From Caldifermentibacillus hisashii (lineage in GTDB: Bacteria; Bacillota; Bacilli; Bacillales; Caldibacillaceae), in assembly GCF_027568575.1 (NCBI RefSeq), contig NZ_JANUVP010000004.1: 64,000 nucleotides of DNA. The stretch is one strand, 5' to 3'. Both the position numbers and the translations under genes were made by a program. Numbering within the stretch: position 1 is the stretch's first letter; the number at the start of each line of letters is the position of its first letter. The notes beneath the pieces were generated by a model, which made no database searches, had not been told where the DNA came from, and saw only the letters and a list, made by a program, of their open reading frames with translations. Positions 51,758 through 62,800 of the stretch are shown here, in pieces.

Positions 51758-54700
51758 CTATAAGTTTAGAATTTCTTTAATATCCTCTTCTGTTAATTTG
51801 GCAATGCCTTCTTCTCCGGCTTGAATGACGGTATCAATTAATTCCTTTTTATTTTGCTGCAACTCATACATTTTTTCCTCAATGGTTCCTTGGGTGATTA
51901 AACGGATCACTTGCACAACCCGCTTTTGTCCGATTCGATGCGCCCTTCCTGCTGCCTGGTCTTCAACTGCCGGGTTCCACCATAAATCATATAATATAAC
52001 CGTATCGGCACCGGTTAAATTCAATCCGGTATTTCCTGCTTTTAAAGAAATTAGAAAAACATCGCCTTCCCCTGCATTGAAACAGTCAACCATATCTACG
52101 CGTTCTTTCGGTTTCGTTTGACCATCTAAATAAAAGAACTTGACACCTGCTTGTTCCAATCGTTCCCGAATAATCGCTAACATACTAGTAAATTGAGAAA
52201 AAACAAGCATTCTCCTGCCATTTTCTCTTCCATTTTCAATCATTTCCATCAACTGATCAAGCTTACCGGAATCACCTTGGTAATTATCAACAAATAAAGA
52301 CGGATGACAGCAAATTTGTCGCAATCTTGTTAATCCGGCTAAAATCTTAATTTTACTCCTTTCAAAGCCATTTTTCTGGATTGATTCAGCCGCTTCCGTT
52401 CGGATTCTTTCAAGATAAGCAAGATACAATTCCTTTTGTGGCTTGGTTAAATCTGAATAATTGATTGACTCTATTTTATCCGGCAACTCTTTTAAAACAT
52501 CCTTTTTCACCCTTCTTAATAAGAATGGACGAATCATCTTAGCAATTTTTTCAGGCTCGATTCGGCGAAATCTTGTTAATGGCGGGAAAAAGTTCGGAAT
52601 GACTCTTTGAAAAATCGACCAAAGTTCATCAACGGAATTTTCAATTGGTGTACCGGTTAAAGCAAAACAAGTTTCTGCATTGATTTGCCGAACTGCTTTT
52701 GCTGTTTTCGTTGTATGGTTTTTGATTGATTGTGCTTCATCTAAAATAAATGTACTAAATTGATAATCCATGTATTTTTCAATATCTTGTCTTAGTGTTG
52801 GATAAGATGTAATTAGGACTTGCGGTAAATGATCCTTTTGCAAAATATCCTGTCGTTCCTGTGGTGAACCGATAACTACCGCAACATCCAATATCGGCGC
52901 AAATTTTTGAAATTCATTTTTCCAATTATAAACGAGAGAAGCAGGAGCAACAATCAAAGCCGGTTTGGTCGACTCACTTTCTGAAAAAGATGATAAAATA
53001 AGGGCAATTGCTTGTACTGTTTTACCGAGCCCCATTTCATCGGCTAAAATACCGCCAAGTTTAAAACCAGCCAGTGTCTTCATCCATTGAAACCCATTAT
53101 ATTGATAGTCACGTAAATCTGCCTGTAGTGTATCTGGGACTGAAAAATCAAGATCTTCCGGGTGTTTCAGATGATGCAACAAACGCCGAAACTGATTTCC
53201 ATATTTTGCTCCCCTTCCTAAATCGTTTTGCAACATTTCATCAAGTTGAATGCCGCGGAAAATAGGCAGTGGTATTGTTTCATCTTGAAGCTGGCGCGGA
53301 TTTATTTGAAATTCATGAACAATTTGCTGAACGGTTTGAAATTCGTCCGATTGCAAGTTGACGAATGCTCCATTGTTTAGACGATAATACCGTTTCTTTT
53401 CCACGACCGATTGCAAAATATGCTCAATCTCTTGGCGATTTACATCTTCCATATCGAAACCAACTTCTAACCAGTTTCCGGTTGAATTCACATCAATATT
53501 TATGGTCGGTGTACTTTTTTCCGGTAATAACAATGATTTTACCGACTGTGTTAAGTAAATCTCCATTTTTTCTTCAAGCTGGGGCAATGTTTCATATAAA
53601 AATTCAAAAATTCCTTCTTCCCCTTCAACATATAATCCGGCTCGATTATATTTCAAAGGCGCAGATTCAATAATGTCCATTATTTCCTCTTCTTTTCCGG
53701 TTTGCCGCATAATGATTGGCCCATTTGTCCGGTCAGAATTTACTACAAACGGATCGATTTTGTGCTTCCCATAACAAAACTCAATCGAAATGGTTAATAT
53801 ATTATCGATTCGGTCCACATACATTTTCGCATGCAATGGTAATTTGACAATTTGGCTTGCCACATGATCCGTAATTTTCAGTTTGCTTGTCTTTTCAATA
53901 ACCGGAACAACTTGAGAAACAAACGGTTCAATTTGATCATCGGCAATGGGAAGGATAGGTGTACGCATCCTGGAAATCATATTTTTCAATTCTTCTATTA
54001 TTTTTTCTTGTTCCGGAGAAATTTTATAAAAATAGTTTTTCTTTGAGATATATCCATAAAAATCCCAAAATTCCCAGGATAACAGTTGACTCAAATCCAA
54101 TTGAAACCCATTGTCAACTCCTTTATCCAATTTCAAGGATAATGGGTGCTGATTAGAAATGACTTTTATTTGATTATATACATGTTTGTCTTTTTGAAAA
54201 TGAATCGTCCGGCCTTCAAATTTTGCTAATAATTGGTCGATGAGCATGGGCGGAATTGAAATACTGCGTTCTTCCCGTGAATAGGAAGATTGATCGTAAG
54301 GGTCATATATTTCTTTATAGAGTTCATCGTATTTGATTGCTTCTATTAATAGATCGATAATTTCCTGATCTTGTTCTGTAAACATTTGTTCTATCGGATC
54401 ATAAGAGTACTTGGCAGTAAAAGAATATTGGACTTTTTGATCCACAGCTTTTAAAAACTCTTTTATTTTTTTTACTACATAAGTTCGGTTTAACCCGACT
54501 TTCATTTCAACCGCTAAAGTTTTTGGTAATCGGTACGAGCCTTTCTTCACCTCAATAATCCAGTCTACCATCAATGGTTTGCGATTTTTTTGTACGGTTT
54601 GGTCAAAATTCAGTGAAAAGGTGGAAATTGTTTGAATGAATGAATTCGTTAATTCCTTCATATATTGAGCTTGTCTGTCTTGTTCACTGCTCCTATTTAG

Positions 54701-55024
54701 ATCAGATAATGATTTGATTTTTGCAGGGATATTGGCACGTTTTTTACTTTCATGTATTTTTAATAATACAGCAGCAATATGTTTACAAGGACCCCAATAT
54801 TCAGAAAAAGCAGGGCAATCACAATTATAGCTAATCCCATCATCATCTACTATTTCCACTTCATAGGTATGTGTTCCTCTCACCTCTGCCGACCATTTAT
54901 AATTAATCGGATCATAATATAGATTTCTGACACGTCCGGATTTATAATATTTTAACCCACGTTGATAGGTTGTAGTTGTGAACATCCTTTTAATTTCACT
55001 TTTCGTTAGCTGGTCAATATTCAT
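51758..55024 (-). CDS. SWIM zinc-finger SNF2-family helicase/ATPase
   Basis: 1088 residues. The N-terminal SWIM zinc finger is CDCPAFSEYWGPCKHIAAVL (residues about 70-90). A bacterial SNF2-associated region spans about 100-600. The SNF2 ATPase follows, with motif I LADEMGLGKTVQAIAL, motif II ILDEAQSIKNH and TGTPIENSVDELWS. The helicase C lobe has LDGQTKPKERVDMVD and GRAHRIGQKRVVQVIRL. It probably translocates on DNA in repair or transcription-coupled processes, as proposed for HepA/RapA-like and YwqA-like proteins. The ATG at 55024 is 6 bases after AGGTGGG. Confidence 0.93.
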   Translation of the reverse strand: MNIDQLTKSEIKRMFTTTTYQRGLKYYKSGRVRNLYYDPINYKWSAEVRGTHTYEVEIVDDDGISYNCDCPAFSEYWGPCKHIAAVLLKIHESKKRANIPAKIKSLSDLNRSSEQDRQAQYMKELTNSFIQTISTFSLNFDQTVQKNRKPLMVDWIIEVKKGSYRLPKTLAVEMKVGLNRTYVVKKIKEFLKAVDQKVQYSFTAKYSYDPIEQMFTEQDQEIIDLLIEAIKYDELYKEIYDPYDQSSYSREERSISIPPMLIDQLLAKFEGRTIHFQKDKHVYNQIKVISNQHPLSLKLDKGVDNGFQLDLSQLLSWEFWDFYGYISKKNYFYKISPEQEKIIEELKNMISRMRTPILPIADDQIEPFVSQVVPVIEKTSKLKITDHVASQIVKLPLHAKMYVDRIDNILTISIEFCYGKHKIDPFVVNSDRTNGPIIMRQTGKEEEIMDIIESAPLKYNRAGLYVEGEEGIFEFLYETLPQLEEKMEIYLTQSVKSLLLPEKSTPTINIDVNSTGNWLEVGFDMEDVNRQEIEHILQSVVEKKRYYRLNNGAFVNLQSDEFQTVQQIVHEFQINPRQLQDETIPLPIFRGIQLDEMLQNDLGRGAKYGNQFRRLLHHLKHPEDLDFSVPDTLQADLRDYQYNGFQWMKTLAGFKLGGILADEMGLGKTVQAIALILSSFSESESTKPALIVAPASLVYNWKNEFQKFAPILDVAVVIGSPQERQDILQKDHLPQVLITSYPTLRQDIEKYMDYQFSTFILDEAQSIKNHTTKTAKAVRQINAETCFALTGTPIENSVDELWSIFQRVIPNFFPPLTRFRRIEPEKIAKMIRPFLLRRVKKDVLKELPDKIESINYSDLTKPQKELYLAYLERIRTEAAESIQKNGFERSKIKILAGLTRLRQICCHPSLFVDNYQGDSGKLDQLMEMIENGRENGRRMLVFSQFTSMLAIIRERLEQAGVKFFYLDGQTKPKERVDMVDCFNAGEGDVFLISLKAGNTGLNLTGADTVILYDLWWNPAVEDQAAGRAHRIGQKRVVQVIRLITQGTIEEKMYELQQNKKELIDTVIQAGEEGIAKLTEEDIKEILNL

Positions 55025-55080
55025 AAACATCCCACCTAAAAATTAGTTTCATATATACCTCTCTAAACATTAGGCACTCT

Positions 55081-55737
55081 TTACATAAAGGGAGAAAAAT
55101 CTTTTTTATAGGACTTTCTTTCTTTCAACTCGGGTATTACGTATATAAACATATATAATACTAAACCAGTAACCAAGCCTGCTGCAACATCAATAATTGA
55201 ATGTTGTTTGATTAATACCGTTGACATACAGATGAATACAAGCATTAATCCGGATGCGAGTTTCCCGTATTTTATTTTTGAAAATGCCTCCGAGTGTCGA
55301 AGCGCGGAATGTGTCGCAATGGAATTGATTACATGGAGACTTGGACATACATTCGTTGACGTATCGGTTTCATAAATATGTTTTATAAGCAGTGAAAACG
55401 GATCACTCCCGGTAATGACCGGTCTTAAATTTTGACCATGCGGAAAAATCGCATAAATCGTATAAGAAAAGGCCATAGCAATACCCATAAAAGTAAGCAT
55501 ACGATAAAAATCTTTTTTGGAATGAAGTCCGGTATAAATTAACCCAAAAGCTACATAAAAAAACCACAGTAAATACGGAATGACAAAAATGGGGATAAAA
55601 GGAATTAAGTCATCCAGCGGGCTATAGATTATGAATTTTGGTATATTCGTAGCCTCCAAATATTTAAACCAAAATAACAGCGGTAATAATAACAGTGTCC
55701 AAAAGAAGTGTTTATATGTTTTAATAAAGCTTTTCAT
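55081..55737 (-). CDS. PAP2-family membrane phosphatase
   Basis: 218 residues and six hydrophobic helices. The PAP2 core shows CPSLHVINSIATHSAL (motif 2 PSLH) and STVLIKQHSIIDVAAGL (motif 3 H...D). The first lysine/arginine motif is not obvious, as in the inositol phosphorylceramide synthase-like PAP2 branch. It may dephosphorylate a lipid phosphate or undecaprenyl diphosphate at the outer leaflet. The ATG at 55737 follows GGAGG at 12 bases. It lies upstream of nothing obvious in the same direction except the helicase gene 56 bases on. Confidence 0.85.
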   Translation of the reverse strand: MKSFIKTYKHFFWTLLLLPLLFWFKYLEATNIPKFIIYSPLDDLIPFIPIFVIPYLLWFFYVAFGLIYTGLHSKKDFYRMLTFMGIAMAFSYTIYAIFPHGQNLRPVITGSDPFSLLIKHIYETDTSTNVCPSLHVINSIATHSALRHSEAFSKIKYGKLASGLMLVFICMSTVLIKQHSIIDVAAGLVTGLVLYMFIYVIPELKERKSYKKDFSPFM

Positions 55738-56467
55738 ATTTTCAATTATCCTCCGAGTGAGATGGGAACAGGTTGATCGTCCCATTGATTTTTGCGTGCT
55801 TCTCTATAAGTGCTTGACGATATTTGCATTTTATATATGATTGAAAGAGTTTATTATTTACTACTTCACCTTAAACTAGAACCTATAAAATTATTATAAC
55901 GATTATTAGCCAAAATGAAACCTAGTAATATAAGAGTCTTCATGGTTAATCCTGCCAAGCGGGAAATTAAATACGGTCTCAAAATCATTATCTTTAGTTG
56001 GCTTTTATTATAATATCGTTATTCTGGTGAACATGTCATCTATTTTTTAGTATTTTTTTCTAGTAAAATACTTTAACAAACCCTGTCTTCTTTCTAAACC
56101 GTAAAAAGTTTAAGCAAGAAAATTTGTCAAGAAGAGGAATTTAAAGAATCATAGTAAAATTTTTCTATTCAATATATAATAGTTTCATAAAGGGAAATAA
56201 TTTTTCACAGGGGAAAATTGGTACTATACTGGTCAATTTTTTCATGATTCTATTTCATTACACATTGGTTTAGGAAAATTCTTGTTTCTTCATACACGTA
56301 GCTGCAAAAACTTGATTCATTTGAGTATCCATCTTGAATTCCTTATAAATGTTGCTATTTATTTAGTTCATTGAAAAAATGCATTCGAATCGTTATCATC
56401 ACCTCCGAAAAAAATTATCTAAAACTTGTAATCATACTAAAATACAACTTAGAAAGGATAATTGAAA
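55738..56467. other. Long AT-rich intergenic region before the chemoreceptor gene
   Basis: About 730 bases with no credible gene on either strand. No sigma-D (flagellar) promoter was found in front of the chemoreceptor, although one would be expected. Confidence 0.45.
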
Positions 56468-58159
56468 ATGAAGATGACAATTGGAAAAAAACTGTTTGCT
56501 GGATTTTTTGCGGTTTTATTTTTATTAGGAATAACAGTAGGAGTTAGTTATTATCAAATCAATACCGTTGATAAAAATTATACAGACTTAATTAATGATA
56601 AAGCGAACAAGCTCATTATGATCAAAAGTTTGGACATACAAATAAAAAAAGAGCAGTCTAGTTTACGCGGTTATTTACTTTTAGGAGATGAAACTTCCTT
56701 AAACAATTTTAAAAAGGCACATGAAAGTTATTTAAATACGAGTAAAAGTTTGAGTGATGTCATTACTCACAAAAAAGCAAAGAAATTTTTAAGTGAGTTA
56801 AATCAAATTGAAGATGAATATTATCAATTCAGTAAAAAGGTATTTCAACTAAAAGAACAAAATAAAACCGATGAATATACGACTCTGATATCTACAGAAG
56901 GCCGAAAGATAGTGGAAAATTTCGATAAAAAGATAGAAGAATTTACAGATTATCAACAAAAATTATTAGACAAAGGAAATAATGATACTACTACTGAAGT
57001 AAAATATATCATTCAATTAATGCTGATTTTAGGTTTCATTGCCATGTTAACCGGTATTTTCATTGCCATCTATATGGGTCGGATTATTTCAAAGCCGGTA
57101 AAAATCGTAGCACAATCTGCTAAAAAAATTGCATCAGGAGACCTCACCGTAGAAGATATTAAGGTGAAAAACCGAGATGAAATTGGCGATTTAGCAGCTT
57201 CGTTTAATCAAATGGAGAAAAGTCTCCGTGAAATGATAAAAAAAGTCGAAAAAAATGCTGAACAAGTGGCTGCATCGGCGGAAGAACTAACAGCCAGTGC
57301 AGAACAAACGAGCAAAGCAGTTGAACATGTAGCGGAATCTACGCAGGAAGTTGCCGCCGGGATGGATAAACAAGTGCAAAATGTGGAAGAAACTTCACAA
57401 ACCATTAACGAAATGTCTGTTGGAATTCAACAAATTGCAAGTAATGCTCAAATTGTATCCTCCAGTGCGATGGATGCATCAGAAAAAGCGTCTGAGGGAG
57501 GTCGTTTATTAAAAACGGCTGTAAGACAGATGCATACAATTAATCAAACCGTAGATGGATTATCTAATGTTGTTGGTGAACTGGGAGAACGTTCAAAAGA
57601 AATAAATCAAATCATTGCAGTGATTACCGATATTGCTTCTCAAACAAATTTGTTGGCATTAAATGCGGCAATTGAGGCAGCGAGAGCCGGTGAGCACGGC
57701 CGGGGGTTTGCTGTCGTTGCTGAAGAAGTGCGGAAACTGGCAGAACAATCTGCACAATCCGCAAAGCAAATTTACCAATTAATATCTACAATTCAGGAAG
57801 AAACTAATTTAACCGTTCAATCAATGGATGCTGCAAAAGGGGAAGTATTGTCGGGAATTGAGGTTGTGAACACTGCCGGAAATTCCTTTGCACAAATTGA
57901 GCGCTCGATTAATAATGTTACTGTCCAAATTCAAGAAGTATCATCAGCTGTTCAACAAATGGCCGCAAGTTCGGAACAAATTGTACAATCAATGAAAATG
58001 ATTACTCAAATATCCGAATCATCTTCTGCTCAAACAATGGCAGTTTCTTCCGCTACAGAGGAACAATTGGCATCAATGGAAGAAATCACATCAGCAGCAA
58101 ACTCGCTAACAAAAATGGCTGAAGCGTTACAATCGCTCATTGAAAAATTTAAAATTTAA
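56468..58159 (+). CDS. Methyl-accepting chemotaxis protein
   Basis: 563 residues. TM1 (LFAGFFAVLFLLGITVGVSY) and TM2 (near residues 180-203) bracket a four-helix-bundle sensor of the 4HB_MCP type. A HAMP linker follows (GRIISKPVKIVAQSAKKIAS), then a signalling domain with the conserved tip DIASQTNLLALNAAIEAARA. It signals to CheA through CheW/CheV at the cell pole. The ligand is unknown. ATG at 56468 is chosen; an in-frame TTG at 56462 lies closer to the AAAGG site and is possible. It ends at a strong terminator. Confidence 0.95.
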   Translation: MKMTIGKKLFAGFFAVLFLLGITVGVSYYQINTVDKNYTDLINDKANKLIMIKSLDIQIKKEQSSLRGYLLLGDETSLNNFKKAHESYLNTSKSLSDVITHKKAKKFLSELNQIEDEYYQFSKKVFQLKEQNKTDEYTTLISTEGRKIVENFDKKIEEFTDYQQKLLDKGNNDTTTEVKYIIQLMLILGFIAMLTGIFIAIYMGRIISKPVKIVAQSAKKIASGDLTVEDIKVKNRDEIGDLAASFNQMEKSLREMIKKVEKNAEQVAASAEELTASAEQTSKAVEHVAESTQEVAAGMDKQVQNVEETSQTINEMSVGIQQIASNAQIVSSSAMDASEKASEGGRLLKTAVRQMHTINQTVDGLSNVVGELGERSKEINQIIAVITDIASQTNLLALNAAIEAARAGEHGRGFAVVAEEVRKLAEQSAQSAKQIYQLISTIQEETNLTVQSMDAAKGEVLSGIEVVNTAGNSFAQIERSINNVTVQIQEVSSAVQQMAASSEQIVQSMKMITQISESSSAQTMAVSSATEEQLASMEEITSAANSLTKMAEALQSLIEKFKI

Positions 58160-58186
58160 GGGACATGTTCATTGTCCCTTTTTTAA
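58157..58186 (+). terminator. Chemoreceptor gene terminator
   Basis: AAGGGACA pairs with TGTCCCTT followed by TTTT, overlapping the stop codon. Confidence 0.92.
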
Positions 58187-58288
58187 TGACCCAAATGAAG
58201 TTGTCCCAAGATGTCCCTTTGAAATCCGGAAAGGGATTTGGTAAAATTAATATTATTTTTGTATAATATTTTGTTTGAGGTGGACTGT

Positions 58289-59617
58289 TTGAAGCAATTA
58301 ACAAAAAAGGAAATACTATTTTTCGGTTTTACATTGTTTTCAATGCTTTTTGGCGCAGGAAATTTAATATTTCCCGCCTATTTGGGAAATGCGGCGGGTG
58401 ACAACGTTTGGCAAGCGGTCACCGGTTTTATTATTTCCGATGCCGGGTTAGCCATATTAGGGTTTATTGCAATAGCCAATGCCGGAACGTCTGATATTTT
58501 AGCAAATAGAGTTCATTCAACCTTTGCCTTTCTTTTTCCATTGGCAATCTATTTAGCGATTGGACCGGGATTAGCGATTCCACGTGCAGGAAGTCTTGCT
58601 TATGAAATGGGGATCAAACCTTTTTTACCTCATACTGGTGCCGCAGCATCTGTAGGACTATTGGTTTTTACCATTATTTTTTTCAGCCTCGTTTTTTGGT
58701 TTGCCAAATCACCGTCAAAACTGGTTGATCGTGTAGGGAAAATATTAACCCCGATTTTACTCATATTAATTTTTACCGTCTTTGTCAAATCTTTATTTAT
58801 GGACGCAGTACCATTGAAAAATGCTGTCTCTCCTTACAAAGAAAATCCGGTAATAAGAGGATTTTTGGATGGTTACCAAACGATGGATGGACTTTGTGCA
58901 TTTATTTACGGAATTATTTTTACAAACCTTTTTACTGTCAAAAAAATTACAAATCGTTCCTTGCAAATAAAATATTTAATTTCGTTCGGACTTATTTCCG
59001 GTATCCTTTTATCCATTTGTTATATTATCATAGCTTACTTGGGTGCAAAAGCGTTGATTCCGGGAACAGTTGATCATGGGGCCGTCGTATTATCAATCGT
59101 AATGACTCAATTGTTAGGGAATGGTGGAACAGTTCTATTAGCTGTGCTATTTTCTGTCGCTTGTTTAAGTGTTTGTATCGGGTTAGTTACATCATGCGCG
59201 CAATATTTTACAACTGTGTTTTCAAAAATATCTTACATTCAATGGGTTTTGCTTTTATGTGTGGCAAGCGGTGTTGTCGCAAATCTCGGTTTATCACAAA
59301 TTTTGAAAGTATCCGTACCGATTCTCGGATTTTTATATCCGATTGCGATTACCTTAATGATTTTAGGTATTTTACATTCGTGGCTACCTTCCTATTCCCG
59401 GCCGGTTTACGTGATAACGATAATCATGGTCGGATTATTTAGCTTGTTGGAAATAATCAATTCGACCATATTTAATGGTGAATTTAACCCATATTTATTA
59501 TGGATTCCATTGCAAACGGACGGATTTGGCTGGATTACCATTGGCGGGATTGGATTCGTCTTAGGGAGTATTGCCGGCAAAATATTACCGAACACCGGGC
59601 ATACAAACACAGCTTGA
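58289..59617 (+). CDS. brnQ: Branched-chain amino acid transporter (LIVCS family)
   Basis: 442 residues, twelve helices. The BrnQ N-terminus is FFGFTLFSMLFGAGNLIFPA followed by YLGNAAGDNVWQAV. AIGPGLAIPRAG and LDGYQTMDGLCAFIYGIIFT are family-specific. It imports Leu, Ile and Val with Na+ or H+. The start is a TTG at 58289, 5 bases after GAGGTGG; the longer frame would begin before this site and within a TATAAT promoter (58262-58267). No T-box or other leader was found. Confidence 0.92.
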   Translation: MKQLTKKEILFFGFTLFSMLFGAGNLIFPAYLGNAAGDNVWQAVTGFIISDAGLAILGFIAIANAGTSDILANRVHSTFAFLFPLAIYLAIGPGLAIPRAGSLAYEMGIKPFLPHTGAAASVGLLVFTIIFFSLVFWFAKSPSKLVDRVGKILTPILLILIFTVFVKSLFMDAVPLKNAVSPYKENPVIRGFLDGYQTMDGLCAFIYGIIFTNLFTVKKITNRSLQIKYLISFGLISGILLSICYIIIAYLGAKALIPGTVDHGAVVLSIVMTQLLGNGGTVLLAVLFSVACLSVCIGLVTSCAQYFTTVFSKISYIQWVLLLCVASGVVANLGLSQILKVSVPILGFLYPIAITLMILGILHSWLPSYSRPVYVITIIMVGLFSLLEIINSTIFNGEFNPYLLWIPLQTDGFGWITIGGIGFVLGSIAGKILPNTGHTNTA

Positions 59618-59885
59618 AAAATTCGCAAAACTCGTGATGATAGATTAAAGATTGGCTAATGGAAGTGGTGTGGGTATAGGCTGAGGCCACTGAATAACGC
59701 ATGTGCAATATATTAGGCTAAATCACTATCAACAACAAAGACTAGTTTTGTTGTCTGGAAAGTATTGCACTCTTTCAGTGGCCGCAGACAAGTTCATCGT
59801 CGCCTTTTTGATCTATTTACACTTTTTTAGTAGCCTCGGACAGGTTCATCGTCGCTTTCTTATAACCATCGGCTCACCTGTCCCC
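59618..59885. other. Intergenic region between brnQ and hsdR
   Basis: No clear hairpin terminator with T tract and no gene. It contains two related stretches CAAGTTCATCGTCGCCTTT and CAGGTTCATCGTCGCTTTC 61 bases apart, a weak direct repeat. Confidence 0.4.
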
Positions 59886-62800
59886 TTATGCCCCGGTAAT
59901 TTCTTCGGCATTTCGATTTATCTCATCAATAATCCCAATAATTTTTCTTGCATCATCCATATTATCCTTGAACAATTCAACAATACTGCCGACAGATCTG
60001 AACGGTTCTTGCCGCAATACATTCTTATCAAGTGTTCCGTTTTTAATGACATAATCAACAATATGTTTAACAAAACGAATTTGGTTCAGATTTAACCGCT
60101 CTTCGGATAGAAATTCTGAAAATGCGGCATTGGCTGCTTGCGGATCTAAGCCGACAATTTGCCGAACAAGTTTAGTAATCGGTGTATCACCATAATCCTT
60201 TTCATAATCCTCCCGTGTTCCAAGTTCTTTCCAAAGAATATCTTCCAGGATTTTTACATCTTGACTTGTTAGCGGTTTATTATGGTTCAACTTGTAAATC
60301 GCCATTTGGTCCTTATGTTGGATTAGATAATGTTCTACTTTCTTTCGGTAACTTTGCAGGTCATTAACATGGAACATTGGACCATTTTCTTTAACTTCAA
60401 TCACTTCATCTTGGAAGTTTGTATAATAAATTTTTTGTTTGTCTCTTTCAATAAACTTAATTAAGTCTCTTAGTGCTTCCCGGACTTCATCCAATTCAAA
60501 TATATCAGCACTTTCCCAGAATTCCTCCGTTAACACTTTTTCGATAATATGCTTTTGTTCCATCACTTGTGGAATCGTACCAAGTTGGGAAAGAGCCTCC
60601 GCTGTTTGAATCACACTTCGAATCGATTTCGTTGCGTTTTTCGTTTGCAATTTCGCCAATTCAATCGTATACATCAATAAATCGAACCGTTTTGCAAATT
60701 CATCCTCTTGAATTGGAACAATAATTGGTGAAATATGCTCTTTAACTTCATTCGTATCAACAACAGATAACGTCACCCAATTTTCCTTGTTTTTAAATTT
60801 CTCCACAAATTGAAGGTGCTGGCGGACACGGAAATTTTCACTATCCAGAGCAAGGACATCTCTTGTTACTTCTTTGACTAATTCCTTACGATGATTGATA
60901 TATTCTTCTGTTTGATAATCGATTCCTTGCAATTCACGAATGATATCCACTTTGGCATTAAATAGTTTTTCTGTCAGGCTCTTCCCGATTTGCGTGTCCA
61001 TTCCCTTTGGATTTTCCCGAAAAAACTCGAAGTTCCCGCAATAATCAAAGATAAGGAAATGGGTTTTGTCCTGGCCAATTCCGAGTAAATCCGGACAAAG
61101 TCGAGTACCGCGTCCAATCATTTGCCAAAACTTTGATTTTGACCGAACCTTTTTAAAAAATACGAGATTTACAACTTCCGGAATGTCCACTCCGGTATCA
61201 AGCATATCGACGGAAACAGCAATTTGCGGTAGCTTGTTTCTTTCTGAAAAATCGTCTATTAATGTTTGAACATATTTAACACTATAATCGATGACTCTGG
61301 CAAAATCCCCTTTATATTCAGGAAATAATGCATCAAATCGTTTGACAATTCTTTCAGCATGGATATGGTTCTTCGCAAAAATAATTGTTTTACCTAACTT
61401 GTCGCCGCCTTCTACCTTGATACCTTTTTCCGTCAAGTCTTGCAGAACCATATCGATCGTATGGTCGTTAAACAGCCATTCATTTAAAGCAGAACTGTCT
61501 ATATCTTCTCTGAAATCGCCATCATCAAAGGTTTCTTCATAATTTTCCTTTTCTTCTTCGGACAAATCATCATAATGAATGCCCTCTTCCAAAAACTTAG
61601 TCTTTGTTTCAATGGTTCGATAATCAACTAAATAGCCGTCTTTCACAGCTTGATCCAATTCATAAGCGAATGTCGGAACCCCATTTTCCATTCCAAATAC
61701 TTCATACGTATTTTTATCAATTTCATCTTTCGGGGTTGCCGTTAAACCGAGTAAAATCCCGTCAAAATAATCGAAAATACTGCGATATTTTTTATAAATG
61801 CTACGGTGCGACTCGTCAATAATAATCAGATCAAAATGACCGACTGTAAACAATTTTTTCCCGTCTTTTCTTTTTGCATCGTCAATTGCATTCATCATTG
61901 TCGGATAAGTTGAGAAGACCATCCGGCTTTCTTCCGGGTTATCCTTGTTATCAAGTAGATTGCATAAGGTTAAACTCGGGAGTAAGTTGTTAAAACTTCT
62001 GTATGCCTGATTCAGTAATGTTTTTCGGTCTGCCAAAAACAGGATATTTTTTACCCAATTACGGCGTGTCAGGACATCGACAATGGATATGGCTGTTCTT
62101 GTTTTTCCGCTTCCTGTCGCCATTACAAGGAGCGCTTTTCTTTGGTTTCGGCTTAATGCGTCACAAACCGCTAAAATCGCCTCTTTTTGATAGTAACGAT
62201 TACTGATGTTGTCATTAATTTCGATATTTGTTAGTGGATGTTTCATTTGGCTCCGTTCCATTAACAGGCTTAGTTCTTCTTTATTGTAGAAACCGGATAC
62301 TTTCCTTGGCGGATAAGGATCATGCCAAATATACGTTTCAAAGCCGTTTGTGTAAAAAATCACAGGGCGAGTACCGGACATTTTTTCAATACAATCCGCA
62401 TACAATTTTGCTTGTTGCCGGCCTATTTTCGGATCTTTTGAGGTTCTTTTTGCCTCCACGACAGCAAGCGGTTTTCCATTATCACCAAATAATACATAGT
62501 CGACAAAACCCTTCCCTTCATTGTTTGGCATGCCAACAACCGGATATTCGCGAACGATATCTTTATGAAACTCCCAACCTGCTAATTTCAAGTCTAAATC
62601 AATATATTTCAGCCTTGTTTCAAATTCATCTAACTCATCCACTTGGAAATGATAGTCTTCTGTATTGCGTTCCCGTTTTTCCGTTACTTTTTTACGAAGA
62701 TGTTCATTTTCTTTAATAATTTCTTCCAGTTTTCGGTCTTTAGCACTTAATTGTTCATATAAATCTTGTAATTCTTTTGGGCGTACCGGTTTCTCTTCTC

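Noticed and set aside
62228..62716. 162-residue plus-strand frame
   Set aside because: Antisense to hsdR, no ribosome site, and composition typical of a shadow frame.
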